Part shown: piece after piece, positions 33,825-42,031 of the stretch
Position numbering within the stretch: the first letter of the stretch is position 1
Layout: each line of letters starts with the position of its first letter
Source of the DNA: Oscillospiraceae bacterium
GTDB lineage: Bacteria > Bacillota_A > Clostridia > Oscillospirales > Oscillospiraceae
Direction: 5' to 3'
DNA: 64,000 nt
Assembly: GCA_017545325.1 (NCBI GenBank)
Contig: JAFWOX010000027.1
Span: 1 to 64,000, forward strand
Program-made: the position numbers and the translations under genes
Notes under the pieces: model-generated
The model's input: the letters and a program-made list of their open reading frames with translations, nothing else
What the model was told of the DNA's origin: nothing
Database searches by the model: none

Positions 33825-34414
33825 TTTCTTTCCTCCGGTATCGCCTCATAGCGCCAGGGGGAGGTCTCATCCCGCCGCTCCAGCAGGAATCCCCGTCCGT
33901 TTTTCGGCTGCCATTCGTAGCGGTTTTTTCCCTCCTCCGGGAACAGATGGGCCATGATGGCGGCGATGGGACCCCCGTGGGTCACCAGCAGGGTATCCGG
34001 CCCCCGCTCCAGTTCCCGCCAGGCCTGCAGCACCCGGGCTTCCATGATGGCGCCGCTCTCTCCTCCCGGGCAGACGTTCGCCGTATTGTCCCCGGTAATC
34101 CAGGCCAGATACTCCGGGTCTTCCTTCATCGCCTCATAGCTGCGCATCTCAAAGACGCCGAAGTCCATCTCCCGGAAGCCGGGGAGCGCCGTATGCTTCC
34201 CCGCCCCGAAAAGCAGGGACAGGGTCTCGTCCGTCCGACGCATGCCGCTGGTGGCAAAGCGCAGCCCCGCCGCGGAGGGATACCGCGCATCCCGGCGCAG
34301 GGCCAGCAGCTCTTCTCTCCCCGCTTCCATCAGGGGCAGATCCGTGCTGCCGCAGTAGAGCCATCTCTCATTGGCTTCCGTCCGCCCATGGCGGATGAGC
34401 ATGCAGCGGATCAT
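33821..34414 (-). CDS. Histidine phosphatase-family protein, likely alpha-ribazole phosphatase (CobC)
   Basis: A 197-residue phosphoglycerate-mutase-like phosphatase. The phospho-accepting RHG is in LIRHGRTEAN, the second His is in LLVTHGGPIAAIM, and the acidic REMDFGVFE matches CobC-type enzymes. In this operon (cobT, cobU, cobS) dephosphorylation of alpha-ribazole-5'-phosphate is the natural role. Overlaps genes on both sides by 4 bases. Confidence 0.85.
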   Translation of the reverse strand: MIRCMLIRHGRTEANERWLYCGSTDLPLMEAGREELLALRRDARYPSAAGLRFATSGMRRTDETLSLLFGAGKHTALPGFREMDFGVFEMRSYEAMKEDPEYLAWITGDNTANVCPGGESGAIMEARVLQAWRELERGPDTLLVTHGGPIAAIMAHLFPEEGKNRYEWQPKNGRGFLLERRDETSPWRYEAIPEERK

Positions 34415-34770
34415 TTCAGCTGCTGGGAAAGGCCGCAGAAGATACGGGTCACCGTATCCGCCTTCGCCGCAAGGGCGCTGAGGTAGCGGCCCACCGCCTC
34501 CCGCCAGGCCCGCTGCTCCGCATCGATGGGCACGATGCCGCAGCTGATGTCCCGGCAGATGAGCACCGCGTTCTTCCGGAATTTCTGCGTGGGCTCCTCT
34601 CCCTTCCGGAGGCAGCCCAGCACATACTCCTCCAGGTGCCGGATGCAGCGTTTGGAGGCGTCCAGCTCCCCATCCTCCCCGCAGGTAAAGATATCCGTAT
34701 CCTTCAAGCCGTATTTCTCCCGGGCATAGGTGAGCTTGCCCTGGTACGCGCCGCCGATGATCAGAACCAT
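34411..34770 (-). CDS. Short CobU-like P-loop protein
   Basis: A 119-residue protein that resembles a shortened adenosylcobinamide kinase. MVLIIGGAYQGKLTYA gives a P-loop-like start, CIRHLEEYV contains a His in the place of the guanylylation site, and ICRDISCGIVPIDAEQRAWREAVGRYLSALA parallels the CobU C-terminal segment. It is the second CobU-like gene in the operon, after a full-length one. It may be a specialised kinase or nonfunctional duplicate; no experimental role is known to me. Confidence 0.75.
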   Translation of the reverse strand: MVLIIGGAYQGKLTYAREKYGLKDTDIFTCGEDGELDASKRCIRHLEEYVLGCLRKGEEPTQKFRKNAVLICRDISCGIVPIDAEQRAWREAVGRYLSALAAKADTVTRIFCGLSQQLK

Positions 34771-34786
34771 GTTCTTCCTCCCGTTA

Positions 34787-35536
34787 TCAGATGAGTGCCA
34801 GGACCAGCAGGCCGCAGAACTCGCCCACGGTCACAGCCAGCCCGGAAATATCCCCGGACATGCCTCCCAGCTGTTTTCTGCCATGGAGGATGCACAGGGC
34901 CGCCCCGGCCGCGGCGGCGGCGGAGCAGACGCCGGATAAGCCCCAGAAGATCAGCGGCAGCGCCAGAGCCGCCACCAGCATGACGCAGACGGCCGCCTTA
35001 TGGACCGGGGCGACCCCTTTCCGGAAATCTCCCGCATAGCCGCTGGTACCCATGGGCTCCAGGGTCATCACCGCCAGGGCGGAGGGACAGCGGGAGGCCA
35101 GGGGCAGGAGCAGGAGCAGAAGGACCCGGCTGCCGGAAAGATCCGCAGAGGCCATCAGGGCAAAGGAGCCGATCAGCAGCATCGCGGCGCAGATCACGGC
35201 GAAGGAGCCCACATGACTGTCCTTCAGGATCCGCTGACGCTCCGGCAGATCCCGCCGGGAAAGGATGGCGTCGCAGCAGTCCATAAACCCGTCCAGGTGG
35301 ATGAAGCCGGTGAGCAGGTAGGGCAGGAAGGCCAGAAGGAGGGGGCCGAAAAGGCCAAGTCCGCCGGCCAGGCCCAGCAGCCAGGCAAGCAGGCTCCAGA
35401 TCCCCCCGATGAGCAGCCCGATGAGGGGGAAGCAGGCCAGCATGGCCGGACGCCTTCCATTGTCCCACCGGGGATAGGGGCAGGGAATGGCGCAGAACAT
35501 GCCCCAGGCCATGAAGAACGGGATCGTGCGCTTCAT
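34787..35536 (-). CDS. cobS: Adenosylcobinamide-GDP ribazoletransferase CobS
   Basis: A 249-residue integral membrane cobalamin synthase joining adenosylcobinamide-GDP and alpha-ribazole. Family motifs are PYPRWDNGRRPAMLACFPLIG near the N-terminus and TGFIHLDGFMDCCDAILSRRD with the conserved acids. About six membrane helices. Starts within the 3' end of cobU (4-base overlap). Confidence 0.92.
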   Translation of the reverse strand: MKRTIPFFMAWGMFCAIPCPYPRWDNGRRPAMLACFPLIGLLIGGIWSLLAWLLGLAGGLGLFGPLLLAFLPYLLTGFIHLDGFMDCCDAILSRRDLPERQRILKDSHVGSFAVICAAMLLIGSFALMASADLSGSRVLLLLLLPLASRCPSALAVMTLEPMGTSGYAGDFRKGVAPVHKAAVCVMLVAALALPLIFWGLSGVCSAAAAAGAALCILHGRKQLGGMSGDISGLAVTVGEFCGLLVLALI

Positions 35537-36072
35537 ACCGGCAGCTCCCCCTTGAACAGGTTCCGCGTGCCGGAAACGATCTCCGCCACCGTGTCGCAGG
35601 CATGGGCCAGCGCCCGGTCAACATAGGCGAGCCCTCGGCGATAGGCCTCCGTCCATTCATCGTAGCGGCCGGCGTCTGCATAGAGGAAGTCGCTGACGAA
35701 AACCGCGTTCTCCGCATAGCGGGCAAAGTTTTTCAGATCCTCCGCCACCCGGGCCGGAGAGGTGGGATCAAAGCTGCCGTCCGCGCCGAACATCTCATTC
35801 GCCAGCAGGGCGGTAACGCTGTCCAGCAGGTAGCTCCCGCGGCCTCCGGTCGTCTCCAGGCAGGAGGAGATATGGCTTCCCAGCTCCAGGGTCTCGAAGC
35901 CCCAGCCCTCCCGCTCAGCCAGGTGGCGGCGGATGCGGGCCCGGTCCTCCTCGTCATGGGGGATCATGGTGGCGATGTAGTACAGGGGGCCGTCCCCCGC
36001 CAGCTTTTTGGCGGCATGCTGGGCCAGGGTGGATTTGCCGTTCTTGCACCCGCCGGAAAGAAAGATCGTCAT
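35533..36072 (-). CDS. cobU: Adenosylcobinamide kinase / guanylyltransferase CobU
   Basis: A 179-residue enzyme that phosphorylates adenosylcobinamide and attaches GMP. The P-loop reads GGCKNGKS in place of the usual GGxRSGKS. IATMIPHDEEDRARIRRHLAERE holds the His that becomes guanylylated, and LLDSVTALLANEMF is the second conserved block. The final GIVP segment is not recognisable here, while the short CobU-like gene nearby has it, so the two might complement each other (speculative). Confidence 0.85.
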   Translation of the reverse strand: MTIFLSGGCKNGKSTLAQHAAKKLAGDGPLYYIATMIPHDEEDRARIRRHLAEREGWGFETLELGSHISSCLETTGGRGSYLLDSVTALLANEMFGADGSFDPTSPARVAEDLKNFARYAENAVFVSDFLYADAGRYDEWTEAYRRGLAYVDRALAHACDTVAEIVSGTRNLFKGELPV

Positions 36073-37160
36073 ACCTTAAAGCTCTCCCCCGCCCGGATCT
36101 CCTCCAGGTAATCATCGTTGATGCTGGCCTCCGCAAAGGTGGCCATCTCGTTCATGATGGCGCAGGCGGCGTCCATCACCTGGAAGGCGAGAGGACAGCC
36201 GCTCCCCTCCCCCAGCCGCATGTTCAGCAGCAGCCAGGGCTCCAGTCCCAGCTCCTTCGCCGCCTGCATATAGCCGATCTCGTAGGAGGCATGGCTGGGG
36301 AAGATATACTCCGCCGCCCGGGGGCAGAGCCGCCCCGCGCACAGCGCCGCCACAATGGAGATAAAGCCATCCGCCACCACGGGAAGCCGATTCGCCGCGG
36401 CGCCCAGGAATACCCCGCACATGGCGGCCAGGTCGAAGCCTCCCACCTTGCTCAGCACATCTACCGGGTCATTCCGATCCGGCCTGTGGAGCTCCAGCGC
36501 ATGGGCGATGACCTGCTTTTTCTTCCGGAAGCTCTCGTCTGTGATCCCGCCGCCCCGGCCGGTGACCTGCTCCACGGCGAGGCCGGTGAGGGCGGCCAGG
36601 ACGGCGGCGGAGGTGGTGGTATTGCCGATCCCCATCTCTCCCACGCCGATCACCCGGATCCCCTCCGCCTTGGCCTGGCCCGCCAGCTCCGCTCCGGTGA
36701 GGATGGCCTGGAGGGCCTGCGTCCTGGTCATGGCCGGCTCGCGGTACAGGTTCCTTGTCCCCTTTCCCAGGCTTCGATCCAGGATCCCGGGGCAGGTATA
36801 GGGACAGGCGATGCCCATATCCACCACCTGAACGTCATCCCCGAAATGCTTGGCTAAGGTGGACATGCCGGTGAGCCGCCGGGTCATATTCACCGCCTGA
36901 GCGGCGGTGACGGTCTGGGGCGCGGAAGCGACTCCCTCCTCCGCCACGCCGTTATCCGCGCAGAGGACGATGATCCTCCGCTTTTCCACTGTATTGTGCA
37001 GCTGCCCGGTGATCCCCGAAAGGCGGATGGAGATATCCTCCAGTCTGCCCAGGCTGCCGGGCGGTTTCGCCAGCTCCGCCTGACGTTCCCGGGCCTTTTC
37101 CATCGCCCGGTCGTCCAGAGGCGCAATGGCGCTCAGCAGCGCCTTCAGTTTTTCTTCCAT
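36069..37160 (-). CDS. cobT: Nicotinate-nucleotide--dimethylbenzimidazole phosphoribosyltransferase CobT
   Basis: A 363-residue CobT that activates the lower-ligand base as alpha-ribazole phosphate. Signature stretches: KPPGSLGRLEDISIRLSGI, VLCADNGVAEEGV, GEMGIGNTTTSAAV, GRGGGITDESF, SHASYEIG and the catalytic Glu in MRLGEGSGC. First gene of the lower-ligand/nucleotide-loop operon. No cobalamin riboswitch is apparent in the 150-base leader gap. Confidence 0.95.
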   Translation of the reverse strand: MEEKLKALLSAIAPLDDRAMEKARERQAELAKPPGSLGRLEDISIRLSGITGQLHNTVEKRRIIVLCADNGVAEEGVASAPQTVTAAQAVNMTRRLTGMSTLAKHFGDDVQVVDMGIACPYTCPGILDRSLGKGTRNLYREPAMTRTQALQAILTGAELAGQAKAEGIRVIGVGEMGIGNTTTSAAVLAALTGLAVEQVTGRGGGITDESFRKKKQVIAHALELHRPDRNDPVDVLSKVGGFDLAAMCGVFLGAAANRLPVVADGFISIVAALCAGRLCPRAAEYIFPSHASYEIGYMQAAKELGLEPWLLLNMRLGEGSGCPLAFQVMDAACAIMNEMATFAEASINDDYLEEIRAGESFKV

Positions 37161-37189
37161 AACCAGGTCCTCCTTGGTCTGTCTGACTC

Positions 37190-37219
37190 ATTATATAACA
37201 GCTTTCCCTGCTTCTGCAA
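37190..37219 (-). promoter_or_regulatory. Promoter of the cobT operon
   Basis: TTGCAG (37219-37214) and TATAAT (37195-37190) on the minus strand, spacer 18 bases; predicted leader about 25 bases, too short for a riboswitch. Confidence 0.75.
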
Positions 37220-37244
37220 CCGAAGGAAATTGCCGCTTCGGGGA

Positions 37245-37273
37245 TTGCATTCTCCCGTCGGAAAACGTATAAT
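37245..37273 (+). promoter_or_regulatory. Promoter of the phosphinothricin-type acetyltransferase gene
   Basis: TTGCAT (37245-37250) and TATAAT (37268-37273), spacer 17 bases, about 30 bases before the ATG. Confidence 0.8.
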
Positions 37274-37308
37274 GCAGAGCATTCCGGGAGGAAGGGAGTT
37301 GTTCCATT

Positions 37309-37893
37309 ATGGCGGCGCGCATTCGCTTTGTCCGGCCCGAGGATGCGGAGGCCCTGGCGGAGATCTATGCCCCCTATGTCCGGCAGACAGCCATCACCTT
37401 TGAATATGAACCTCCGTCTCCGGAGGAATTCCGCCGGCGGATCGAAGGGATCCGGCAGCGTTATCCCTATCTGGCGGCGGAGGAGGATGGGCAGCTGCTG
37501 GGCTATTGCTACGCTTCTCCCTTCAAGGGCCGCGCCGCGTACGACTGGGCGGCGGAGACCTCCATTTATATCCGCAGGGATCAGCATCGGCGGGGGCTGG
37601 GCAAACGGCTCTATGCCGTGCTGGAGGAGCTGCTCCGGGCTCAGGGGATCCTGGATATGCTGGCCAGCATCGCGGTCCCGGAGCCGGAGGACGAATATCT
37701 GACCTTGGACAGCGTACGGTTTCACGCCGCGCTGGGCTTCCGGGAGATCGCCCGCTTCCCCAGCATCGGCAGCAAGTTCGGCCGCTGGTATCATATGGTC
37801 TGGATGGACAAGGTCCTGGGGGAACATGCTCCGGCTCCAAAACCCATCCGCGCGATCTCCGACCTGGGCTTCCGGGAGGACGCAGAGTTCTGA
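37309..37893 (+). CDS. Phosphinothricin acetyltransferase-like GNAT
   Basis: A 194-residue GNAT of the Pat/MddA type, recognised from IRFVRPEDAEALAEIYAPYV, TFEYEPPS, GRAAYDWAAETSIYIRRDQHRRGLGKRLY and the C-terminal FHAALGFREIARFPSIGSKFG followed by the WYHMVWMDK strand. Such enzymes acetylate methionine sulfoximine/sulfone or phosphinothricin and related small amines. The last 20 residues are an extra tail. Monocistronic with its own promoter. Confidence 0.9.
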   Translation: MAARIRFVRPEDAEALAEIYAPYVRQTAITFEYEPPSPEEFRRRIEGIRQRYPYLAAEEDGQLLGYCYASPFKGRAAYDWAAETSIYIRRDQHRRGLGKRLYAVLEELLRAQGILDMLASIAVPEPEDEYLTLDSVRFHAALGFREIARFPSIGSKFGRWYHMVWMDKVLGEHAPAPKPIRAISDLGFREDAEF

Positions 37894-37905
37894 ACGGGCG
37901 TTTCG

Positions 37906-37949
37906 AAGGGCAGCAGGGCTTCCGCCTCGATGCCCTTTTCTTTTCTCCC
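37906..37949 (+). terminator. Weak terminator between convergent genes
   Basis: AAGGGCA (37906-37912) and TGCCCTT (37931-37937) form a 7-bp stem followed by TTCTTTTCT. The loop is long, so efficiency is uncertain. Confidence 0.5.
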
Positions 37950-37964
37950 CGCTTGCCCCCGGAC

Positions 37965-39362
37965 TCAGCGGGTGAGGATCTTCACCCAGCGGAAGCGGTT
38001 GCAGACGATCCCGTTGGGGATGCACTTCAGCAGCTGGTCAGCCTTCAGACAGCAATAGGTGACCGCTGGGGGAAAGTGAAAGACGAAGGCGCTGAGCACG
38101 GCGGAGGGAATGGTGAACAGCCACATAAACAGATTATCGGTGATGGCGGCGTACTTCGTGCTCCCTCCGCCTCCGATGATCCCGCCCTCCACCGGGTATT
38201 CGTAGCAGGAACCGGCGGTCGTCACGCTGAGTATCGTCAAAAACTGCAAGGATAGGGCCCGGGTTTCCGGCGAGATCCGGTAAACGGCCACGATGGGTCT
38301 CATGCACAGGAACAGCAGGCCGCCCAGGAGCACCCCCAGGGTCAGGAAGATCCCCTGCATGGTTTTTGCATAGGAGCGGACCATATCCAGCCGCCCCTCC
38401 CCCACGGTCTTCCCGGTGACCACAGAGGCCACGTTGGCGCAGGCCATGCCGAATACGGCGAAGACCTGGGAGATGGTGACCGCGATGCTGTTGGCGGCGA
38501 TGACCTGGGCGCTGATATGGCCCAGGACCGCGGTCTGGGCCGCCTGGGCGATGCCCCAGAGCAGACCGCTGATGATGACCGGCGCGGCAACCTTGACGTA
38601 ATCCCGGAGATAAGTCCCGTCCAGGGAGAAGATCTCCCGAAGCTTCATCCGCAGCTTTTTGTCCATATACAGGGTATAGATCAGGATGATCAGCAGCTCC
38701 ACCGTTCGGCTGGTCAGCGTCGCCAGCGCCGCTCCCGTGACCCCCAGCTCCGGGGCGCCCAGATTTCCGTAGATCAGGCAGTAATTGAGGCAGGCATTGA
38801 TCGCGATGGTGCTGAGGGACATGACCGTACCGATTATGGCGGTCTCCACGCTCTGCAGCGCGTACATCAGGGTATTGGACACGGAGAAGAGCAGGTATGT
38901 CCAGCGCATGATGCGCAAATACCGAAGTCCTTCTTCGATCACCGCTTCCTCCCGGGTAAACAGGGAGAGCAGACTCCTGGGGATGAAGGTGGAAAGCAGG
39001 AAGAAAACGAGCCCGGCCGCAATGCCGAATTTCATGCCGATGGAGATGATCTTTTTGATCGGTCCCGTGCGCAGCTGTCCCCAATACTGGGAGGCCAGCA
39101 CCACGATGCCCATACCGATCCCGGCGGCGATCTGCTGCAGGACGAACTGGAGCTGGTTGACCAGCGTGGCCCCGGAGAGAGCCAGCTCGGAGTAGGTGCC
39201 GAGCATGAGGTTGTCCACCAGGTTCACCGTCAGGGCGGCCAGCTGCTGCAGCGCGATGACCAGCAGCAGGGGGAAGAAGGTCCGGTAAAAGGTCTTGTCC
39301 CGGGTGAACAGGCCCAGGTATTTGGGATCCCGATCCGGCGGGAGCTGGGCGTAAGCTTTCAT
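37965..39362 (-). CDS. MATE-family efflux transporter
   Basis: A 465-residue multidrug and toxin extrusion protein with twelve predicted helices in two MatE repeats. LVDNLMLGTYSELALSGATL with the following LQQIAAGIGMGIVVLASQYWG, and the second-repeat VLGHISAQVIAANSIA, are typical. It probably exchanges cations for drugs or metabolites. ATG at 39362 is preferred to a GTG two codons earlier on the basis of AGGAG spacing. Confidence 0.92.
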   Translation of the reverse strand: MKAYAQLPPDRDPKYLGLFTRDKTFYRTFFPLLLVIALQQLAALTVNLVDNLMLGTYSELALSGATLVNQLQFVLQQIAAGIGMGIVVLASQYWGQLRTGPIKKIISIGMKFGIAAGLVFFLLSTFIPRSLLSLFTREEAVIEEGLRYLRIMRWTYLLFSVSNTLMYALQSVETAIIGTVMSLSTIAINACLNYCLIYGNLGAPELGVTGAALATLTSRTVELLIILIYTLYMDKKLRMKLREIFSLDGTYLRDYVKVAAPVIISGLLWGIAQAAQTAVLGHISAQVIAANSIAVTISQVFAVFGMACANVASVVTGKTVGEGRLDMVRSYAKTMQGIFLTLGVLLGGLLFLCMRPIVAVYRISPETRALSLQFLTILSVTTAGSCYEYPVEGGIIGGGGSTKYAAITDNLFMWLFTIPSAVLSAFVFHFPPAVTYCCLKADQLLKCIPNGIVCNRFRWVKILTR

Positions 39363-39417
39363 GGACACACACTCCTGACAGGAACGCCTTGCGGCGGTAA
39401 TCGGCGGGGGATATACC

Positions 39418-39448
39418 CCGGGGCGCGGCTTCCTGAGCCGCGCCCCGG
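39418..39448 (-). terminator. GC-rich hairpin after the Mo hydroxylase gene
   Basis: CCGGGGCGCGGCT and AGCCGCGCCCCGG make a perfect 13-bp stem with a 5-base loop, 26 bases beyond the stop at 39475. There is no U tract on the minus strand, so a Rho-type or stabilising role is possible. Confidence 0.6.
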
Positions 39449-39474
39449 TATCGTTCTGTCTCTTTAAGGGCTGA

Positions 39475-41841
39475 TCAGCCTTTTCCCAAAGCCTGGAGGA
39501 TCTTATCCGGGGTCGCGGGAGGATCTACCCATACGCCAATGGCGTTGTGGATGGCCATGATCACCAGGTGGGTGTTGGCCAGACTGTGGCTGATGCCGCT
39601 GCCGCCGTAGGCGCCGTTGCTGGCCCGGGTCTCCAGGAAGGTTTTGTCCACCGGAGGAATATCCGCCATGGTGGGCTTATGATAATCGATCATGTTGGTG
39701 TTCAGACGAACGCCGGTATGCTCATCATAGATGAAGTCCTCAAGGAGCTGGCAGCCCTGGCTCATGTACATGACCTGGTCCACCTGGCTCTCCAGGGAGG
39801 TGAGGCGGATGACCTTCCCCGGGTCCGCCACCACGCCGAAGCGGAGGATCTCCACTTCGCCGGTCTCCTCGTCCACCGCCACTTCGCAGTAAGCCGTGTT
39901 CATGGCGTCCATCTGCCTGGCTCCGGGGCCGACGCTCCATACGGACAGGGGCGGCTTTCCGGTATAGGTGGCGAACAGGTTTTCGCTGGTAGCCTCCTTC
40001 AGGGGCAGACCGACGCTGTGGTCCTCTTTCAGGCAGACCAGACCGTCCACGATATCCAGCTCTTCGGGCTTATGTCCCTTCAGGGGATTCTCCTTTTTCG
40101 GTCTGCCGAAATCGAACATGCTGGGAGGAGGCGGATTATCCGCCTGCCGGACGGCGGATTCCAGGATCTGCTTCTTCAGCATGTTGGCGCATTCCTTGGT
40201 GACCCAGGAAGAGGCGGTTACGCCGTCGGATCCGCCGCCCTGGGGGGTGAAGGCCTCGCGATAATCGAAATCCACCGCAATATCTTCATACTTCAGGCCC
40301 AGCTCCTCCGCCGCCACCATGGCGTTGCACTCCACGCCGTAGATGCCCACATGGGGGCCCTGGGTGGGAAAATGCACCACGCCGTCCCGCAGCTCCAGCT
40401 TGACGGAATAATTCATGCCGGAGTGCCGGGGGCACTGCTGATACCGGAAGCTGGCTCCGTGGAGCCGCCCGTCCGGAAGACGCTTCGCCCCGTCCTTATG
40501 CCAGGTCCAGTTCATGAATTTCCGGCCTTCCTCGATGCAGGCTTCGAAGGAGGGCACGGGGTCGCTGTCATCCTTCTCCTTAGGGCCGTGCAGATTGACC
40601 CGGGCAACGTCGATGGGATCCATGCCCAGCTTTTCCGCCACAAGATACTCCGCCATGCTGATGATGTCCCAGTTGAAGGGGCAGTGCTGGCCGGATACGT
40701 ACATCATGCCCCGGTTGGAATCCACGATATCCATCCGCTGCTTTACATTGGTGCACTTGATGGAGGTATAGGGGCCGTAGGTCAGGTCTCCGGCGGTGCC
40801 GAAGGAGGAGCTGCCCCGCACGCCGCCGTCCGCCAGGGAATTGTCGATGATGGCGGTAATCAGGCCGGTGTGGTCGAAGCCGATCTTCACATGGCAGAAA
40901 CGCTGGTTCATGAGGAAATCAAAGGATTCCTCCCGGGTGTTCATGCAGCGCACGGGACGCCCGGTCCGCTTGGCCAGCAGCGGGGTGATCTCCTGGCTGC
41001 GGCGCAGGCCCCAGTCGCAGTACCGCCCGCCCATGAACAGGCCTTCCTGAATCGTCTTCTCCAAAGGCATGTGGTAAGAGCGGGCAATGGGCTCCCGGTT
41101 GCGCACCGCCCCTTCGATATGGAGGCTGGGGCCGGTGCCGTGGTAGGGATCGTCCTCCCACCAGCCCAGGGAGCCGGGAATATTGGGCATCACGGAGCCA
41201 TAGGAGGGCATATTCATATCAAACTCCAGGGTGAACTCGCTCTCCGCCATGGCCTTTTCCGCGTCTCCCTCGTCCAGCCCGGCATGGGAGACGTTCCCCT
41301 GCTTGGGAGGCAGCTCCGGCCCGCCGCCTCCGCGGCGGCCGAAGGTGGTGGGGGTGGCGTTGTTCGGGAAGATGGCAAAGGCTTCCGGATCCGCGCCCTT
41401 TTTGATGTTCACCACATGGGGAAGGACTTCCCATTCGATATCCAGCGCCCGAAGGGCTTCGTCGCAGATATCCTCGGTCTCGCAGACCACGATGCAGCCG
41501 ACCTCCGCCCCTTCCATATCCGCGATATTATCCAGCCAGGGGCGGGGAGAACCCCAGTGCTCCCCATTGCCCACAAAATTCGCGATATCCGGGTCTTCCC
41601 AGGTGAGGATATCCACCACGCCGGGGATCGCCCGGGCTCTGGCCGTATCCAGCTTCGTGATCTTCGCGTTGGCATAGGGGCTGTGCAGGAACTTGGCATG
41701 GAGCATATCCGGCTTTACATAGTCCGCCCCGAACTTGGCGACGCCGGTGGCCACCGCATAGGAAAGCACCCCGGGCAGATTGGGCTTTCCGACGACTTTA
41801 AACTCCTCACGCAATCCGTTTACACCCGCATAATCCGGCAT
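39475..41841 (-). CDS. Xanthine dehydrogenase-family molybdopterin-binding subunit
   Basis: A 788-residue large subunit of the molybdenum hydroxylase family. The N-terminal a/b hammerhead (VKPDMLHAKFLHSPYANAKI, ARAIPGVVDILTWED) and the Mo-cofactor domain (GGGSDGVTASSWVTKECANML, FGVVADPGKVI, PATPDKILQAL) are clear. The C-terminal block that normally reads GAKGVGE, with the catalytic Glu, is GAYGGSG here (743-749), so the Glu appears to be missing. No FAD or 2Fe-2S subunit gene is adjacent. ATG at 41841 has AAGGAGG. Likely a divergent oxidoreductase with unknown substrate. Confidence 0.88.
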   Translation of the reverse strand: MPDYAGVNGLREEFKVVGKPNLPGVLSYAVATGVAKFGADYVKPDMLHAKFLHSPYANAKITKLDTARARAIPGVVDILTWEDPDIANFVGNGEHWGSPRPWLDNIADMEGAEVGCIVVCETEDICDEALRALDIEWEVLPHVVNIKKGADPEAFAIFPNNATPTTFGRRGGGGPELPPKQGNVSHAGLDEGDAEKAMAESEFTLEFDMNMPSYGSVMPNIPGSLGWWEDDPYHGTGPSLHIEGAVRNREPIARSYHMPLEKTIQEGLFMGGRYCDWGLRRSQEITPLLAKRTGRPVRCMNTREESFDFLMNQRFCHVKIGFDHTGLITAIIDNSLADGGVRGSSSFGTAGDLTYGPYTSIKCTNVKQRMDIVDSNRGMMYVSGQHCPFNWDIISMAEYLVAEKLGMDPIDVARVNLHGPKEKDDSDPVPSFEACIEEGRKFMNWTWHKDGAKRLPDGRLHGASFRYQQCPRHSGMNYSVKLELRDGVVHFPTQGPHVGIYGVECNAMVAAEELGLKYEDIAVDFDYREAFTPQGGGSDGVTASSWVTKECANMLKKQILESAVRQADNPPPPSMFDFGRPKKENPLKGHKPEELDIVDGLVCLKEDHSVGLPLKEATSENLFATYTGKPPLSVWSVGPGARQMDAMNTAYCEVAVDEETGEVEILRFGVVADPGKVIRLTSLESQVDQVMYMSQGCQLLEDFIYDEHTGVRLNTNMIDYHKPTMADIPPVDKTFLETRASNGAYGGSGISHSLANTHLVIMAIHNAIGVWVDPPATPDKILQALGKG

Positions 41842-41915
41842 AGCGCAGACCTCCTTCATTCTCGTTCCGACCGTTCCGAAAAACCGGAACCCGGGGAACG
41901 ACCGTTGCTTCTCCG

Positions 41916-41921
41916 ATTATA
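41916..41921 (-). promoter_or_regulatory. Extended -10 promoter of the Mo hydroxylase gene
   Basis: TGCTATAAT on the minus strand gives a perfect -10 with the TGn extension; the -35 is poor. Leader about 70 bases, with a small hairpin GTTCCG/CGGAAC. Confidence 0.55.
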
Positions 41922-41963
41922 GCAAATCTCCGTCTCTTTTTCTACTGCTTTTTTCCTGATGCA

Positions 41964-41992
41964 TTGCCTTTTCCGAAAAAGGGTGTTAAAAT
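41964..41992 (+). promoter_or_regulatory. Promoter of the SDR gene
   Basis: TTGCCT (41964-41969) and TAAAAT (41987-41992) with a 17-base spacer. Confidence 0.65.
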
Positions 41993-42031
41993 TCATTCAA
42001 CCATCTAAATCATGATGAAGGGAGACCGATT

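Noticed and set aside
37161..37308. Cobalamin riboswitch before cobT
   Set aside because: The gap is only about 150 bases, the predicted leader is about 25 bases, and no conserved B12-box is visible.
39547..41922. Plus-strand open frame of nearly 800 codons opposite the Mo hydroxylase
   Set aside because: Antisense shadow; its His/Gly/Asp-rich translation has no domain and the minus-strand product is a clear family member.
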